Of a stretch of DNA of 64,000 nt, positions 46,521-58,725 are shown piece by piece. The notes below the pieces were generated by a model. It was given only the letters and a program-made list of their open reading frames with translations, was not told the origin of the DNA and ran no database searches. A program made the translations under genes and the position numbers. The DNA comes from Ziziphus jujuba. Its lineage: Eukaryota; Streptophyta; Magnoliopsida; Rosales; Rhamnaceae. The stretch covers positions 16,977,001-17,041,000 of the forward strand of contig NC_083383.1 in NCBI RefSeq assembly GCF_031755915.1, given 5' to 3'. Every line of letters begins with the position of its first letter. Within the stretch, counting starts at the first letter, position 1.

Positions 46521-46557
46521 GGATGTTTGGTAAGAGTAAACAAGCACTTGTTAAAAA

Positions 46558-46611
<54 letters not shown>

Positions 46612-46875
46612 CTTTTTTAAGCTGTTTTAGAGAAGCTAAAATTTTGTGCTTTTTTAGAAAAACTTTTTTTAAAATTTATATGGAAACTCAATGAACATGT
46701 AATGCAGCTTTTTTAGCTTATATGAAAACTTAATGAGTATTTAATGCAGCTTTTTTTATTTAAACCAAATGGGCATTAACTTTTCAATAAAAGCTCTTTT
46801 CAAAAAAAAAAAAATTCATTAAACAAAGCTCTACAGACTCAAGTTCTACTTTCATCAGCTACATCAAATGAACCC
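46521..46875. mobile_element. Harbinger-like MITE unique to the second unit
   Basis: Starts GGATGTTTGGTAAGAG after TAA (46518-46520). Its end, read in reverse, is GGGTTCATTTGATGTAG, followed by TAA (46876-46878). The corresponding place in the first unit (~27810) lacks it. It contains a long A/TA run (46548-46611) and CAGCTTTTTT repeats. Confidence 0.6.
46548..46611. repeat. Poly-A plus (TA)n microsatellite
   Basis: A run followed by about 22 TA units, inside the MITE. Confidence 0.9.
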
Positions 46876-47651
46876 TAAGTCTGTTTGTATGCTACATGGT
46901 AAGAGTTTGATATATGTATAGGCTCAACCACCTATATTTATCATTTTATCTTGATTGTTTTCCATTATTTCACCCATCTTTCGTATATTCTAAGATTCAG
47001 AAGAAAAGAAGGAAAATGGCGTATTATTGTTTACTCCTTCCATGTCTTTTTAGTTTTTATCTTATGGCGGTGTTCGCTCTGGATATAACATTATGAAGTC
47101 TGGCAACTGGCATACCCGTGGGAGTTTTTATGTTTTGTAATTATTGAGGTCTTTGCATTTCGTATTTACGTGCATACATATTAGGTGGAGATAAGTTTTG
47201 AAAACTGTAGTAAAAAGGATTGAGCCAAGACCTGCAACTCTTATATTAAACTAAAATGGTATTTTACCTAAAAGCTAATGTGTCCATAAATGGTTTATAT
47301 ATCTTTAATTAAAATGAATAGTGGGATTTTATCGTTTCTCAAGCATATGATGTGTAGATACAATACTCATGTGCAAAAATTTCCCAAGAAGTTAATGTCA
47401 ATTAATAGGAAAAACCAACAATCAAACAGATGTTAGAAAAACTTGTAACTACCAAAAGCTTTTTAATTTGGGCTTTTCAATTTTTCTGGAGTTACATGTT
47501 TTAAAATTTGTTTTTGAATGGATTTCTAACAGGCTATAACAACAGGTTTCTTTTCATTTAATTTGGTTGTTTTCAAGGTTTAAATTGCATTGGTTGAATG
47601 AAGTTTTTTTAATAGTCCTTTTGTAACTCCTCTACATACTTAGGCTCTATA

Positions 47652-50368
47652 AGTAACAACCCGTACCAAAATATACATGTTATATAAGTTTCATCAGGTT
47701 TGACTAAGTTTGACAAGTGAACAGTATGTGGATTCAAAGTTGACTTTTTCTATGGTTAAAATTTTCGATTTGACTGATATATCATTGTGTAGAGCTCGTC
47801 GATACACGAGTTTATAGACTAGCGGCACGCCAAATTCTAAGTTACTAATAAAAAGTTATGGTTCTTTAAAGTTTCAAATATCAGTTTTATATAAGTATCC
47901 AAACCAGTCTTAGGTTTTCGTCTGTTAGTAACTCAAGGCTCTATATAAATGTTGAAAATTGTACCCAGCAGGAAGCAAGTTCAAAATTACCCATTTTATC
48001 CCTCAAACCCAAGAAATTTCTCTTCAAACCCATAAATACGAACCGAGTCTTTTCGAACCTATTTTATGCCTAACCGGATCATCACCGTTTTGCCCAATTT
48101 TGGCATTTTTTGACCGTTTGGCAATTTTTCGGCCATTTCAGGCCAAGCCACACACCTCTCCCACTATTTTTGGATCCTTTGAACTCATTTGTGTGCTTCT
48201 TTTGCCTAGATTCTTCACCGTTTGATAGATACGACAACAGGGAGTTCAGCCAAGATTTTCACCAAGTTTTCCAGCCATCGAAGGAACTTTTTGATCGAGG
48301 GGAGTACACCATTGTGTTTTGTATCTCTTGGGCTTTTAATATATATAAAGTTTGTAAATTTTGGAGGTCATTTGATAACCTTTCTATTTTTGGATCAATT
48401 AGTTAAATATCAGATAAGTTTGGCTGTGTTTGTATAAAAGTTTGTCAAATTGACAGAATTGAAGTTGGATTAGTGAAATTAGGATCCATTAGATGGTTCA
48501 ATTTTGAAATATTAGCCTTTGGGTGAAAAGCCCCAATTTCAGATATCGGGTCCTAAGGGTACGCAGTATAATTAGATCGGTCAGTGTCCAATTTTCATAA
48601 TTTTATAGTTGTACAAATTAATTTAAGACATTTGATGTTCACAAATATCTTTGGTTTAGTTATTGGAGCATGAGAAATATTTTATTATATTACAAATAAT
48701 TGTGTTGAGTCTAGAGATCGTCCTGCAAGGGAGCAGGAGTGAGCATATGCAATATTGTGAGTTGTTATATCATTTTAAAATATTTTGGTTATATAGTATA
48801 ATATTCGAATATTTTATGTATATAGCATTTGATTGAAATGTTTAATTTATGCACATATAAATATCAATATCTGCTTTTATATATATATGTTACTATTTTA
48901 TGTGACGATTGACAATATTTTAAATGGTTTCCAATTCTAATGAGTTCATAAATGGACTTGTGGCATTTAAAATATCTTGGCAATTGAATTGAAGTTTATA
49001 TCATTTTGGAAAATAATTTATTTGTGAAAGCAAATTAAAAATTATATAATTTTAAGCATGTTTAAATATTTTATAATTCATTTGCTTAAAATTGGTTTAT
49101 GATGAATATATTTCACTGTGGTATTTCTGGTTTTAACATGAAATGATAATTTGAAAATTTTGAAATATTTAAATAAGTGGTTGAATTCGAATATTAAATT
49201 ATGGTTTATGATACAGTATTGTTTGGAAAAGTATATATGATCTTACAAGATTATTTTAAGGATACTGTATTGTTTATTTTTCATTGATGTACCATATAGT
49301 ACCGGTATTTTGGATCAGTATTATATTATAGCGTGCGTGGTTTGTCATGGTACAGTGAGTTTGGGTTCATCCTGACGGTTTATTATTGCAACGAGCCGTG
49401 AAGTTGGGTTTATCCCAACAGTTTAGTATTGCCACGGTGCCGTAAGGTTGGATTCATCCCACAGGTTTATTATTGCCATGGGCCATGAGGTTTAGTACAT
49501 CCCGATAGTTTATTATTTCCACAATATCTTTTGTATATTGAGAGTCGTGAGATGGGTGTATCATACGGTTTATAGTTTGGTATATAGTTGCTTTTCATAT
49601 ATTGTGGTTATTACTATAATTTCATAATTATTTTGTGAAATTTTGTTTATAATATTTTATGCTCAATATTTATATCTCGATTAAGATAATTTATAATATT
49701 ATATTGATCGTTTACTTTTTACCATTTGAGTATCGATTTTATGATATTGAATTGTGATATAAATTTGGGTTTTACAAAATAATTTTAAAACGGAAAAATT
49801 TTCATACGAGTGGAACGCGAGATCTTGAGAGAAAGTTTTACAGCAATAAATTATAATTTTTCTATTATACTATGCCACTCACTGAGATTTCTTTATCTCA
49901 TATTTTATTTGTTTTAAATTCGTTCCCCTAGGTGCAGAAAGTTAGTAGCAGTCTACCTCGCATCACTTACCACTTCGTTCTTTTCACAAGAGTAGCAGTA
50001 TCTATCTTTCTTTACCCATCCTTATCTTTCTAGACTCATTTATTATTTATTTGTACTTTTAAATTTTGCAAATACTCTTAGAATGCTCTGATTTAATTAT
50101 TGGATTCAGTAGAAACCATATTATATACATGTATAATTATGTCCTGTGGTACGATAAGCTGGTTGTGAACTTTAGTTGTGGACATTTTATGCTATTATCG
50201 TTTTATATATATATAGATATTGAGGTATTATTGCTAATGCATGTTTATTCATTGTTCACGTTTTAAATGGGGTTCTATTAGATATCCTTTAGGAATTGTC
50301 CAGTGAGACTTCACTAGGCGGGACCACCAGAGAGATCCTAGGAGGGTTCCCAGGGCGGGTCTTGTCAG
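47652..50368 (+). repeat. 2.7 kb gypsy LTR
   Basis: Starts AGTAACAACCCGTACC (usual TGTAAC) and ends GGGCGGGTCTTGTCA. It shares landmarks with the 3.1 kb solo LTR on the other strand: CCACTCACTGAGAT and TTCGTTCCCCTAGGTGCAG near 49870-49940. Short ORFs inside are not genes. Confidence 0.85.
49347..49520 (+). repeat. Four 43-44 bp tandem units inside the gypsy LTR
   Basis: Units start at 49347, 49391, 49434 and 49478. Each has a CCGTGAGGTTGGGTTCATCC-like core and ends GGTTTATTATTGCC. Confidence 0.9.
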
Positions 50369-50509
50369 CTTAGTATCAGAGTTTTAGGTTCTAAATTCCT
50401 CCTGGTTGTGCATTGCTATATAACTCATCCTGTGTTTTACCTTCCATACCTACCTTTTTGTTGGTGTTAATTATATTTTGACCGATTCTATCATATGAAA
50501 CTTTTTCTT

Positions 50510-50900
50510 GATGTCGTGAGGAGGTAGACGTGGTTGCAAGCATACTACAGTTGGAAGTATAGATGTGTCCACTTATGAAAAGCACCTTGTCGAGCGCCTA
50601 GCTTCATCATTCGAGAGGAGTGAGTTTACTAGGTATTCTTATAATTAGGCTCGTACACTTGGAGCAGTGGGTTATAATGGCTCTACGGATCCTATGCAAT
50701 GTTTGGACGAGGACAATATCTCATTAGCAAGCTTTATGCTAGAGGGAAACGCAAAGAAGTAGTGGACATTTGAAAGAACTAGAAGACCTTACACTTAGAC
50801 ATAATTTAAGACTACATTTCATACCGAGTTTTGTCTTCTAACCTTTGCTAAGATTGAGACACCCACTCAGGGTTCAAGAAAGTGGACAGTGAATAACAGT
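50510..50900 (+). pseudogene. Gypsy gag remnant
   Basis: Starts GRRGCKHTTVGSIDVSTYEK (like the GRRG-rich gag start). Later AKK-stop-WTFERTRR and FKTTFHTEF resemble the capsid motif A-WW---R---TW--FK--F---F. Several stops. Nothing of pol follows. Confidence 0.5.
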
Positions 50901-50990
50901 AGCAACCATTCTCAGAGATCTGCAGTCTGAGATAGCTTATATGGTAAGTTTCATGATAGACATTGCCAATGGGATGGATCATGATTTCAT

Positions 50991-51239
50991 TACCTCACGC
51001 ATCGCTTGCCACGTCGTTCTTTTCACAGCAGCTACAGTACCTATCTTTCTTTATCCATCCTTATCTTTCTAGACTTATTTATTATTTATTTGTACTTCAA
51101 AACTTTGCAAATACTCTTAAGATGCTTTGATCTAATTATTGGACTCAGTAGAGACCATATTATATACATGTGTGGTTATGGCATGTCGCATGATAGGCTG
51201 GTTGTGAACTTTAGTTGTGGACATTTTATGCTGTTGTGG

Positions 51240-51281
<42 letters not shown>

Positions 51282-51420
51282 TGAGGTATTAATGCTGTTG
51301 TTCGTTGTCTACGTTTTAAGTGGGGTTCTATTGGATATTTTTTAGGGATTGTCTAGTGAAAGTTCACTAGGCGAGACCACTTGGGAGATCCTAGAAGGAT
51401 TTCCATGGCAGGTCTTGTCA
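50991..51420 (+). repeat. 5'-truncated 3' LTR of the gypsy element
   Basis: Matches the last ~430 bp of the 5' LTR (from CCTCGCATCACTTACC, here CCTCACGCATCGCTTGCC) to GGTCTTGTCA. Contains its own expanded TA run at 51242-51272. Confidence 0.85.
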
Positions 51421-53114
51421 TTATATAAGTTAGTCAACTTCTTTGTCTGTATAAATAAAAAAAATAAAACAGAATAAATACTATACATAAGCATTCTCCA
51501 TAGTTCTTTAGAGTTCATAATTATCTGAGTGATAGAAGGAAGGCAAAATCATGTTCAAAGTAGAGAGTTTTTCAGGGTGCATAATCTCAAAATTATAGAA
51601 GATTTGTTGTATATTGAGAGATAGTTACTGTAGTAATAATTACACCATGTAAGGTGAATTTATCCTAAAGAAACTATGGTATACAGCCCCCTGAATCAAA
51701 TTTTGTGCAGTTCTTTTAGCTTATACCAGATTTTTATAATATCTAACAATAATTTTGTTTATATTGAATTTTATATTGTGTTATACTTGAATTATTTGGT
51801 TTAATAAGAAATATTCTTATTTGTTCAGTTCTATAATTTTACAAATTGTTATGCTAATTTTTGCCATATGGTCAACAATCTTAAGACAATTTTTTTTACA
51901 CAAAAAGTCGAACAAAAAAATACTTTTTATTTTGTCGTAATTTCCAATTTTTGTTTGTTGGTTTGCGTTCTATGCTATGCTTATACGCTTTTGCTATGTT
52001 TAGGCTTATTTTATGATTTTATATTTGTTATCTTGTTCTGAATTTTTTTTCTGGAAATGAATATTCTTTATCTGTTCATTCTATTTTTTTAATAAATATT
52101 TATTTATTTATTTATTTTTTAAGATAGAACATTTGAGAAAAGAAATGAATACCAACAAAGATTTTATTCTTTTACCAATTATTAGAGTGGTTCATTCTTT
52201 TCTATTATTATTATTATTTCTTCTTCCGTGTGCTATGATCACACAATATATTTATATTTATATTTATTTTATTTAGATGGCTTATAGTCAATTCATGTTT
52301 TGCTTATTTTCTATTTGTTTAGTGATTAGAAAGCTTATAAGTTTTGGAATTCTATATTTTGTTCCCTACTAATTTTTTTTTTTCCAGGTTTACTTTTTTT
52401 CTCGTTATTTCTCAAATTAAATTGACTTTCCATTGATTCAGTAGTACCTATTTTTGTGGACAAAAATGATGATTTACATCTAGATGATTTTGTATAATAA
52501 AAACACAATAAATTTTCTAAAACTTTAAAACTTTGTTTTTGGGAAAACCAGATTCTAGGTTTGGTTGTATAATATTATTTGAGAAGAATAAAATAAAACT
52601 AGGGGATTATCTTGATGAAAATAGGATTGGGCCACCTGAAAACCGGGGCCGAAATAGTGAGAAATGGCTAGATCTTTGAACCAGGTCCACGACCCACAAT
52701 CTAGAACAGGATTAACTGGCAACCTAAATAGAGGTTGAGGAATATAATAATTGGGTCGGGTTGAATCAGTTAGGCCTGAGTAAGGTGTTGGGCTGACCTT
52801 AGCTGGATTGAAGGACGAGAAGCGAGTTGGGCTGTTGGCATGTGGGCTTGAGCCTTTAGGCCTGAGTCAGCTAATACAGGAATGCTAACATCAGCACAGC
52901 AAGCTGACATCAACTAACTAATTGCTAATGTTAGCATGATGATGTCATCACAAAGTTTTTTTAAGGTAATTTTATGTATTTTTTATGGTTTTTTCCCTCC
53001 TTGCTGCTCAATGTTGTTTTATTGTAACATTTAATACTTAGGCAACTTTTAGTATATATATATTTTTACCATACAACTGATGCAAGTGCTTCTTCTAGAG
53101 AGACAACATTTGTC

Positions 53115-53630
53115 TCTGCGACATAAGTTCCAACTCCTGTACTATGGCACAAGTGCCAACCTTTGGAACTATGACACAAGTAGTAACTTCTACTATCCTT
53201 TGAACCATGTTGAGAAATTAGAGAAATTCAATGGGCTGAATTTTAAGAGATGGAGGTAGAAAATGATTTTCTATTTGACTCCCTTAAACTTTGTGAGGTT
53301 CTTTACAAATGACGCACCAATTATAAATGGGGATTATAGAGAATCTCTTAAAGCATATGATGAATGGAAAATATCTGACTATCTATGTTGGAATTATGTG
53401 TTGAACAATTTAGTTGATTCGTTGTATAATATGTACCAAAAAAAAAAAAAAAAAAAAACTAAAGAACTATGGGAGTCCTTGAACAGAAAATATAAGACCG
53501 AAGATGTTGGTACCAAGAAATTTATTGTCGGTCGATTCCTAGATTATAAAAAGATGGACTCAAAGATCGTCATCAATCAAGTAGAGTTTCGTGTGATCTT
53601 ACATGAGATTCATGTTGAAGGGAATATATA
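53115..53630 (+). pseudogene. Ty1/copia gag fragment
   Basis: In broken frame: EKLEKFNGLNFKRW, then MIFYLTPLNFVRFFTNDAP, AYDEWKISDYLCWNYVLNNL, LWESLNRKYKTEDVGTKKFI and GRFLDYKKMDSKIVINQVEF, ending VILHEIHVEGNI. This is the N-terminal gag of a copia family whose pol end is like 30640-32160. A poly-A expansion lies at 53438-53457. The fragment stops where block B2 begins. Confidence 0.8.
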
Positions 53631-56040
53631 ATATAATCATATTTCGTCAAGCTTATTTTGGAAGACAAAATGAATATGTACATTAAAAATGAGAACATAC
53701 TTACATGATAGCTTATTTTGCTACTCTAAAGTTCATTTTATTATAATAAAAGTATATACATATATATATATATATATATAATTGCTGGGAAATAAAAGTA
53801 TTATATTTATGTACGATTAAAAGCTATATAAATTGGACCATTTTTTTTTTTTTTTAAACATACACAAAGTTTACAAACTAGGGTGAAGTATGGAGTATTA
53901 TTTATGTTTTTATGCGAAATTTGGAAAATGGTTGTGGTGTTGTCTTTTTATTCTGTAAATTGATTATATATACTCAGGAATTGTTGTAAAATAGACGAAA
54001 CTGAGTTGAAATTTATGTAAACTTTTGGCAGTTAGTTTCTCTAGCTAAGGTGTTCAAAATTTTAGAAAAATAAGATCAAATTATAGTGTACATGTAATTG
54101 ATAATACAGTTCCTTTTATTTTCTTTTGAAATTAAAAAAAAAAAGAATCATTTTAAAGATAAAAATTAGATAATAATAATTTAATCATACATGCAAAATC
54201 AAAATATATATTAAGTTAAAAATTCTATTTATGCTTTTCTATTCAAACTATGGGTATTAGGGATCGTAGATTGTCCTGATAGAGCATTTGACAATGTCAT
54301 GGGAAGGTACGATTTGGGTATTGAGGAAGAGAAAGGGAGAAAGAAGAAGAAAAAGAGAAATATATAGATAATAATAGTAATAATGATTATAATGAGAATA
54401 TTCTTATTATTATTATTGCTACAGCATAAAAGACTATTATAGCCGTTGAGATTCCAAGCGTTCCGTTTAAACCGACACAATTCATAGAGCACAAATAAGG
54501 TCAAAGATGAAAAACAAATTGCATTGCAATCTAAAACGCGTTGTAGAGAAGAAAGATGCTTCACCTGCTGCAATAAGCAATAACATGGAGAATAGCTATG
54601 GCGGATTATTGAAAATGTGGCAATACCAAATCTTTTTGCTCCTTGTTGAAAATAAAAAAATTAAAAAATTAAAAAAAAAAGTATGGATTATATTATACAT
54701 GCATGTCTCTGAAGTCAGCTCAAGCCTTTCCTCCCTCATCATTTCCTTGACGAGGCCATGGGTTTATTTTTCCTTGACGCACCTTATTATTATTATTATT
54801 ATTATTTACGGTGTGCAGGACGGACCTACACACTTGCACCCCCAAATATTTTTTCCTTTTAAAATTTTTTAATTTAATTTTGATGATTTACCGTACGAAA
54901 CTGCTCAAGCAAAAGTAACCACGACCACTATAAAAAAATTATAAAATAAAATAAACACAACCACTACCACCAGCACCACCCCTCAAGATATTTTCTGAAT
55001 TTTTCTCATAAAAGACAATATCAGACTTTATTGTTTCTGCCTTCTCTGTGCAATACACTTTTCTGAAAACACGGCTTCGTACCTCCAATAATGCAGTCTA
55101 GCCTTTTTTATTTTTTACTTTTATAAAGTAATAATTACTAATTATAATTATAGCATTTCTCAACTTATTTTTAGCAATATAATGTTCATTAATTAGAATT
55201 TTTAAAAATAATAATTATTTGCAATTATAATGATTTAATTAAAATTAGTTGGTAAATAGTAACTCAAGAATTATATAATTAAAACAAAAAAAACTATACT
55301 TATTTATAAATTCTTGTTGTAAATTATTTTTGTTTTTTGCTTTATGGATTGATAATTTTTTTATATATATAAATTTGTAATGTATTAATTATGAATATGA
55401 AATCATTCCAAATTATTGACACCATATTCTTCTTCAAAAAATAAAAAATGTAAAATCTATTTAGTTTAGTAAATAATATAATTAGTGGAACTAAATGCAA
55501 TATACATAGAAAATTTGCTGCATAAATATATCTATTGACAAACCATTTACGTCTTTGATTAAGGATGAATAAGTATTGAAAAATTGTGAGTAGCTATATC
55601 CATGATTTTCACATTGTTCCATATAATACATTTAATAAATATTTAATCTAATTTGTTTAATAGACAACATAATTTGTTAAATATTTGGAACATAAAAACT
55701 GATCCCTATACATAATACTTCCAAAAAAATAAAATAAAGCGGCAATATATAATGGTGCTTTTTTGAAAAAATTCCTGAGTTTGTGAATATTGTAGAATAA
55801 CTAATCTAGGAAGAGGTATACCAGTTGATGAATGTCATTACATATTAGTTTATTATTTTATTAGTTTGGTAGTTTTTTTTTTTTTTTTAAATTCCATTAT
55901 ACATTATTTAATTTATGTTAATCTTTAACCAGTTAAATTATAATATATTATTATAAACTTTTTTATTTTTAACAAATAACTTGGCAATCAATTTGACTGT
56001 ATATTTACTGAAATTTATTAATTTCAAAAAATCCGTGCCC
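53631..56040. repeat. Block B2, duplicate of 19368-22680
   Basis: Collinear with block B1, without the LINE insertion (empty site near 55805-55830) and with single rather than double TA-rich unit. Ends GGCAATCAATTTGACTGTATA... and TTAATTTCAAAAAA at ~56030, where B1 continues into the DUF247 fragment. Confidence 0.85.
54405..54650 (-). pseudogene. Inverted DUF247 first-exon relic in block B2
   Basis: Minus strand reads TGTTATTGCTTATTGCAGCA then GGTGAAGCATC, TAGATTGCAATGCAATTTG and GGTTTAAACGGAACGC, parallel to 20525-20770 and to the leader at 60870-61060. The donor is GCAG/GTGAAG, the same hexamer as at 60885. Confidence 0.75.
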
Positions 56041-56755
56041 TTAACACTAACATATGAAAAAGTTTACCGAAATATTTACTGATGGTGTGGTAAAATAAAA
56101 TAATATGTTATTAGTTGTTATGTTATTATTTTATTAGCTGAAAACACTATTTTTTTAATTATTTATTATTAACTAAATTTTCTTTTCACTTCTTATTTAT
56201 TAATTGTTACAGATTTATTTATTTATTTATTATTTTTTTAAAAAATAATATTTTAAAATTTTTGTATTTATAAAAAATATTTTTAAAATTTCATATTGAT
56301 TTTCAAATTTGAATATTCAACGTTTGTCGATGTCTCTGACTTGTTCTTACAGTTGTCGTTGTTTTTGTATGGATCGCTGTAAATAAGCTTCAGAGGCCGT
56401 ACAGCAGAAGATTCCGTCAAATAGCTCCTTAGAGGTCGGGTTGAATTGACTATACGTATATTATTTTATGATTGATTCACTAATTATTTTGTATGAATTC
56501 AATTTTTTTTTGTCGTATTACCCAAAAAACAATTTTTTTTTCACAGAAGTCATATCTTTTATGTTGTATTATTTAACAAAAAAGTTAATAATAATAATAA
56601 CAATAACAATAAGCAAAGATAGAGAATAGATTATGAGGATGGTGAATCCATCTTCCATCAAAATGATTTGGGCACCAAATGGTATTCTAGGGGGGCCACT
56701 GCATTAAAAACAAGTAAAAAGTTTTAAAAGAAAAAATTTGATCGTATAGAAACGG
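56041..56755. other. Non-coding stretch
   Basis: AT-rich with no repeat partner found, apart from a slightly richer patch at 56330-56450. No gene seen. Confidence 0.5.
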
Positions 56756-56943
56756 TATAAAATCATAAACTGATTTTTTTTTTAATTAATAATACAATGT
56801 ATAGTGAGTATTTATATTGATCACAGCAAATGTACAAAATAAATATGAAATACAAAATATATACAACTAATAACAACCAGATGAGGACAGCAACAGGTTA
56901 AGTAGCATGGTTATCTGCTGCAACTAAAGCCACATCACTATCA
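56756..56943 (-). repeat. 3' LTR of the minus-strand copia
   Basis: Shares TGATAGTGATGTG, ...CAGATAA-CATG, GTATATATTTTGTATTTCAT and the ATTGTATTATTA end with 59627-59787. The 3' LTR has an extra ~15 bp T-rich stretch near its end. Confidence 0.8.
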
Positions 56944-57059
56944 TGTCCCCTCAAGATTGGTGGTCGGTTACAGACAGCAATCTTAGACCAAATTGACTAG
57001 AAGGAATGCCGAGGGAGAGGTTTAGTAAGTGTATCAACTAATTGATCTCGACTGGTGAT

Positions 57060-58195
57060 GTGTGATACACGCATTTTTCCAGAAGAGACAAGTTCTCTTA
57101 CAATGTGGAAGTCAGTGGAGAATGTTTAATCTTGGAGTAAAAAATTGGATTGGCACAGAAGTACGTAGCACCAATGTTGTCACAATAAACCGAAGGAGGG
57201 TGAGAAAGACAGACATGAAGTTCAAGCAGAAGAGATGTGAGCCAACAAACTTCTAAAACCGTGTTCGTAGCCGCTCGGTATTCAGCCTCTATAGATGAAC
57301 GGGAGATTGATTTTTGCTTCTTGGAAGACCATGAAACAAGATTGGCACCTAAAAACACAATATAACTGGTTGTAGAGGTCTAATCATCTCTATTTCCTGC
57401 CCAATCCGCATATGAGAAAGCATGCAAAGATAGAGGTGTATCTGATCATAGGAGAAGATTGAAAGAGGAGGTGCCTTTAAAGTAACGTAATAGTCTTTTA
57501 GCAGCAACCCAGTGATTCTCAGATAGTTGATGCATGAATTGAGCCAATTTATTGACTGCATAAGTTATATCAAGCCGAGTTAAGGACAAATATTGTAAAC
57601 TTCCAATAGTTTTATGATAGAGGGTTGCATCAACAGCTTGAGAACCATCATGAAGAAGGAGAGAAGTTGAGGAAGCCATTGGTGTAGACACTTTATTGGC
57701 ATCTTGCAAATGTGTTGCTACTGGTAAATCCAATATATAGGTTCTTTGAGATAGAAATAGACCAATAGTAGTAGGAACAACATCAATTCTAAGAAAATAG
57801 TTAAGAGGACCCATATCTTTGAGAGAGAAGTGAGTAGACAGCTGAGAGAGAAACTGAGACAGTAAGGGAACATTATTACCGGCATAGACAACATCATCTA
57901 CATACACTAGTATATACATGGTCTCACGGTTATGATGATACACAAAGAGTGAGGTGTCAAACAAGGATTGTGTGAATCCAATCTGTAGTAAAAACTGTTT
58001 TAACTCAATATACCAAGCTCGGGGTGCTTGCTTGAGACCATAGAGGGTCTTTTTCTGTTGGCAGACATGATGTGGATTATCAGAATCAACAAACCCATGT
58101 GGTTGCTGCATAAACACTTCTTCTTGAAGATTGTCATGAAGAAAGGTATTATTAACATCTAATTACCGGATGGGCAAGTGAGAGACATCAGTAGA
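57060..58195 (-). pseudogene. Copia reverse transcriptase and RNase H
   Basis: From 58117 leftwards: FMQQPHGFVDSDNPHHVCQQ, KTLYGLKQAPRAWYIELKQF, ILVYVDDVVYAGNN (YVDD active site), HFSLKDMGPLNYFL, TPMASSTSLLLHDGS, LDITYAVNKLAQFMHQLSE and HWVAAKRLLRYFKGT. After a frameshift at ~57460, 57358-57098 gives LVSWSSKKQKSISRSSIEAE, YRAATNTVLEVCWL and VYCDNIGATY (RNase H). About 223 residues of RT are still open, so it is less decayed than the copia at 2546. Frameshift and stops make it inactive. Confidence 0.9.
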
Positions 58196-58493
58196 AATAG
58201 ATGCAAAAAGAGCATTAAAAATAAATTTGTCCTAGTGGTTCCAAAAAACTATAGGGTGTATTTGGTTGAGAGCTAGTGTTAGAGGAGGAAATGAGAAGGA
58301 GAGAAAAAGGACATGATAGACTACCATCCACATAACCGTATATGTCATAAGCAATAAGAAGTGCATCCTGTTGAGCACGCCAAGGGAAGTAATTTGTTGA
58401 TGTGAGTTGAAGGGGGACTTGTGAGGTAATGAGATCAGAAGTATCGGTAATCCCAATATGAGACAAAGGAGTGGAAGAAGACATGGATGCCAT
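58196..58493 (-). pseudogene. Copia gag start fused to RT
   Basis: MASMSSSTPLSHIGITDTSD, then VPLQLTSTNYFPWRAQQDAL and LIAYDIYGYVDGSLSCPF are the gag N-terminus. In a shifted frame it continues FNALFASISTDVSHLP and then IR-stop-LDVNNTFLHDNLQEEVF, which is RT. The junction near 58165 removes the rest of gag, protease, integrase and early RT. Confidence 0.8.
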
Positions 58494-58725
58494 TTATGAC
58501 TTTTGGTTTTTCTCTCAGTTTGTTTGTTTATGTATATATATATATATATATAAATATATACGAAGAAACGTAGTACGAGAGAAGGAAGAAAAAGCCCAAG
58601 AAGTAGAAGACGTATAAAGTGCTTCCTTTATCAAGACATAAAAAACAAAAAGAAAAAATGGGGCAGTTGGTATATGGAAGAAAAAAAAAAAAAATCTGAT
58701 AAAAGTGAAAAAAAACTCTTATACC

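Larger units (their letters stand above)
47652..51420 (+). mobile_element. Gypsy element: full 5' LTR, short gag remnant, truncated 3' LTR
   Basis: Inserted in the 3' flank of the second DUF247 unit. The first unit keeps the uninterrupted site near 28630 (TATTTATAAGTTAGTC). Flanks are CTATA (47647-47651) and TTATA (51421-51425). 5' LTR is 47652-50368, a degraded primer-binding site TTAGTATCAGAG is at 50371-50382, internal remnant 50383-50990, truncated 3' LTR 50991-51420. Only ~620 bp of internal sequence is left. Confidence 0.85.
44893..53100 (+). repeat. Block A2: second DUF247 unit
   Basis: Same order as 25490-30400: first-intron part (44893-45705), coding remnant, 3' flank to ~47646, flank resumed at 51421 after an LTR element, ending at ATACAACTGAT (~53090). 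The first exon and promoter side are missing, replaced by gypsy sequence at 44892. Confidence 0.9.

Noticed and set aside
49347..49520. CRISPR-like array
   Set aside because: Units are contiguous tandem repeats without unique spacers, in a plant retrotransposon LTR.
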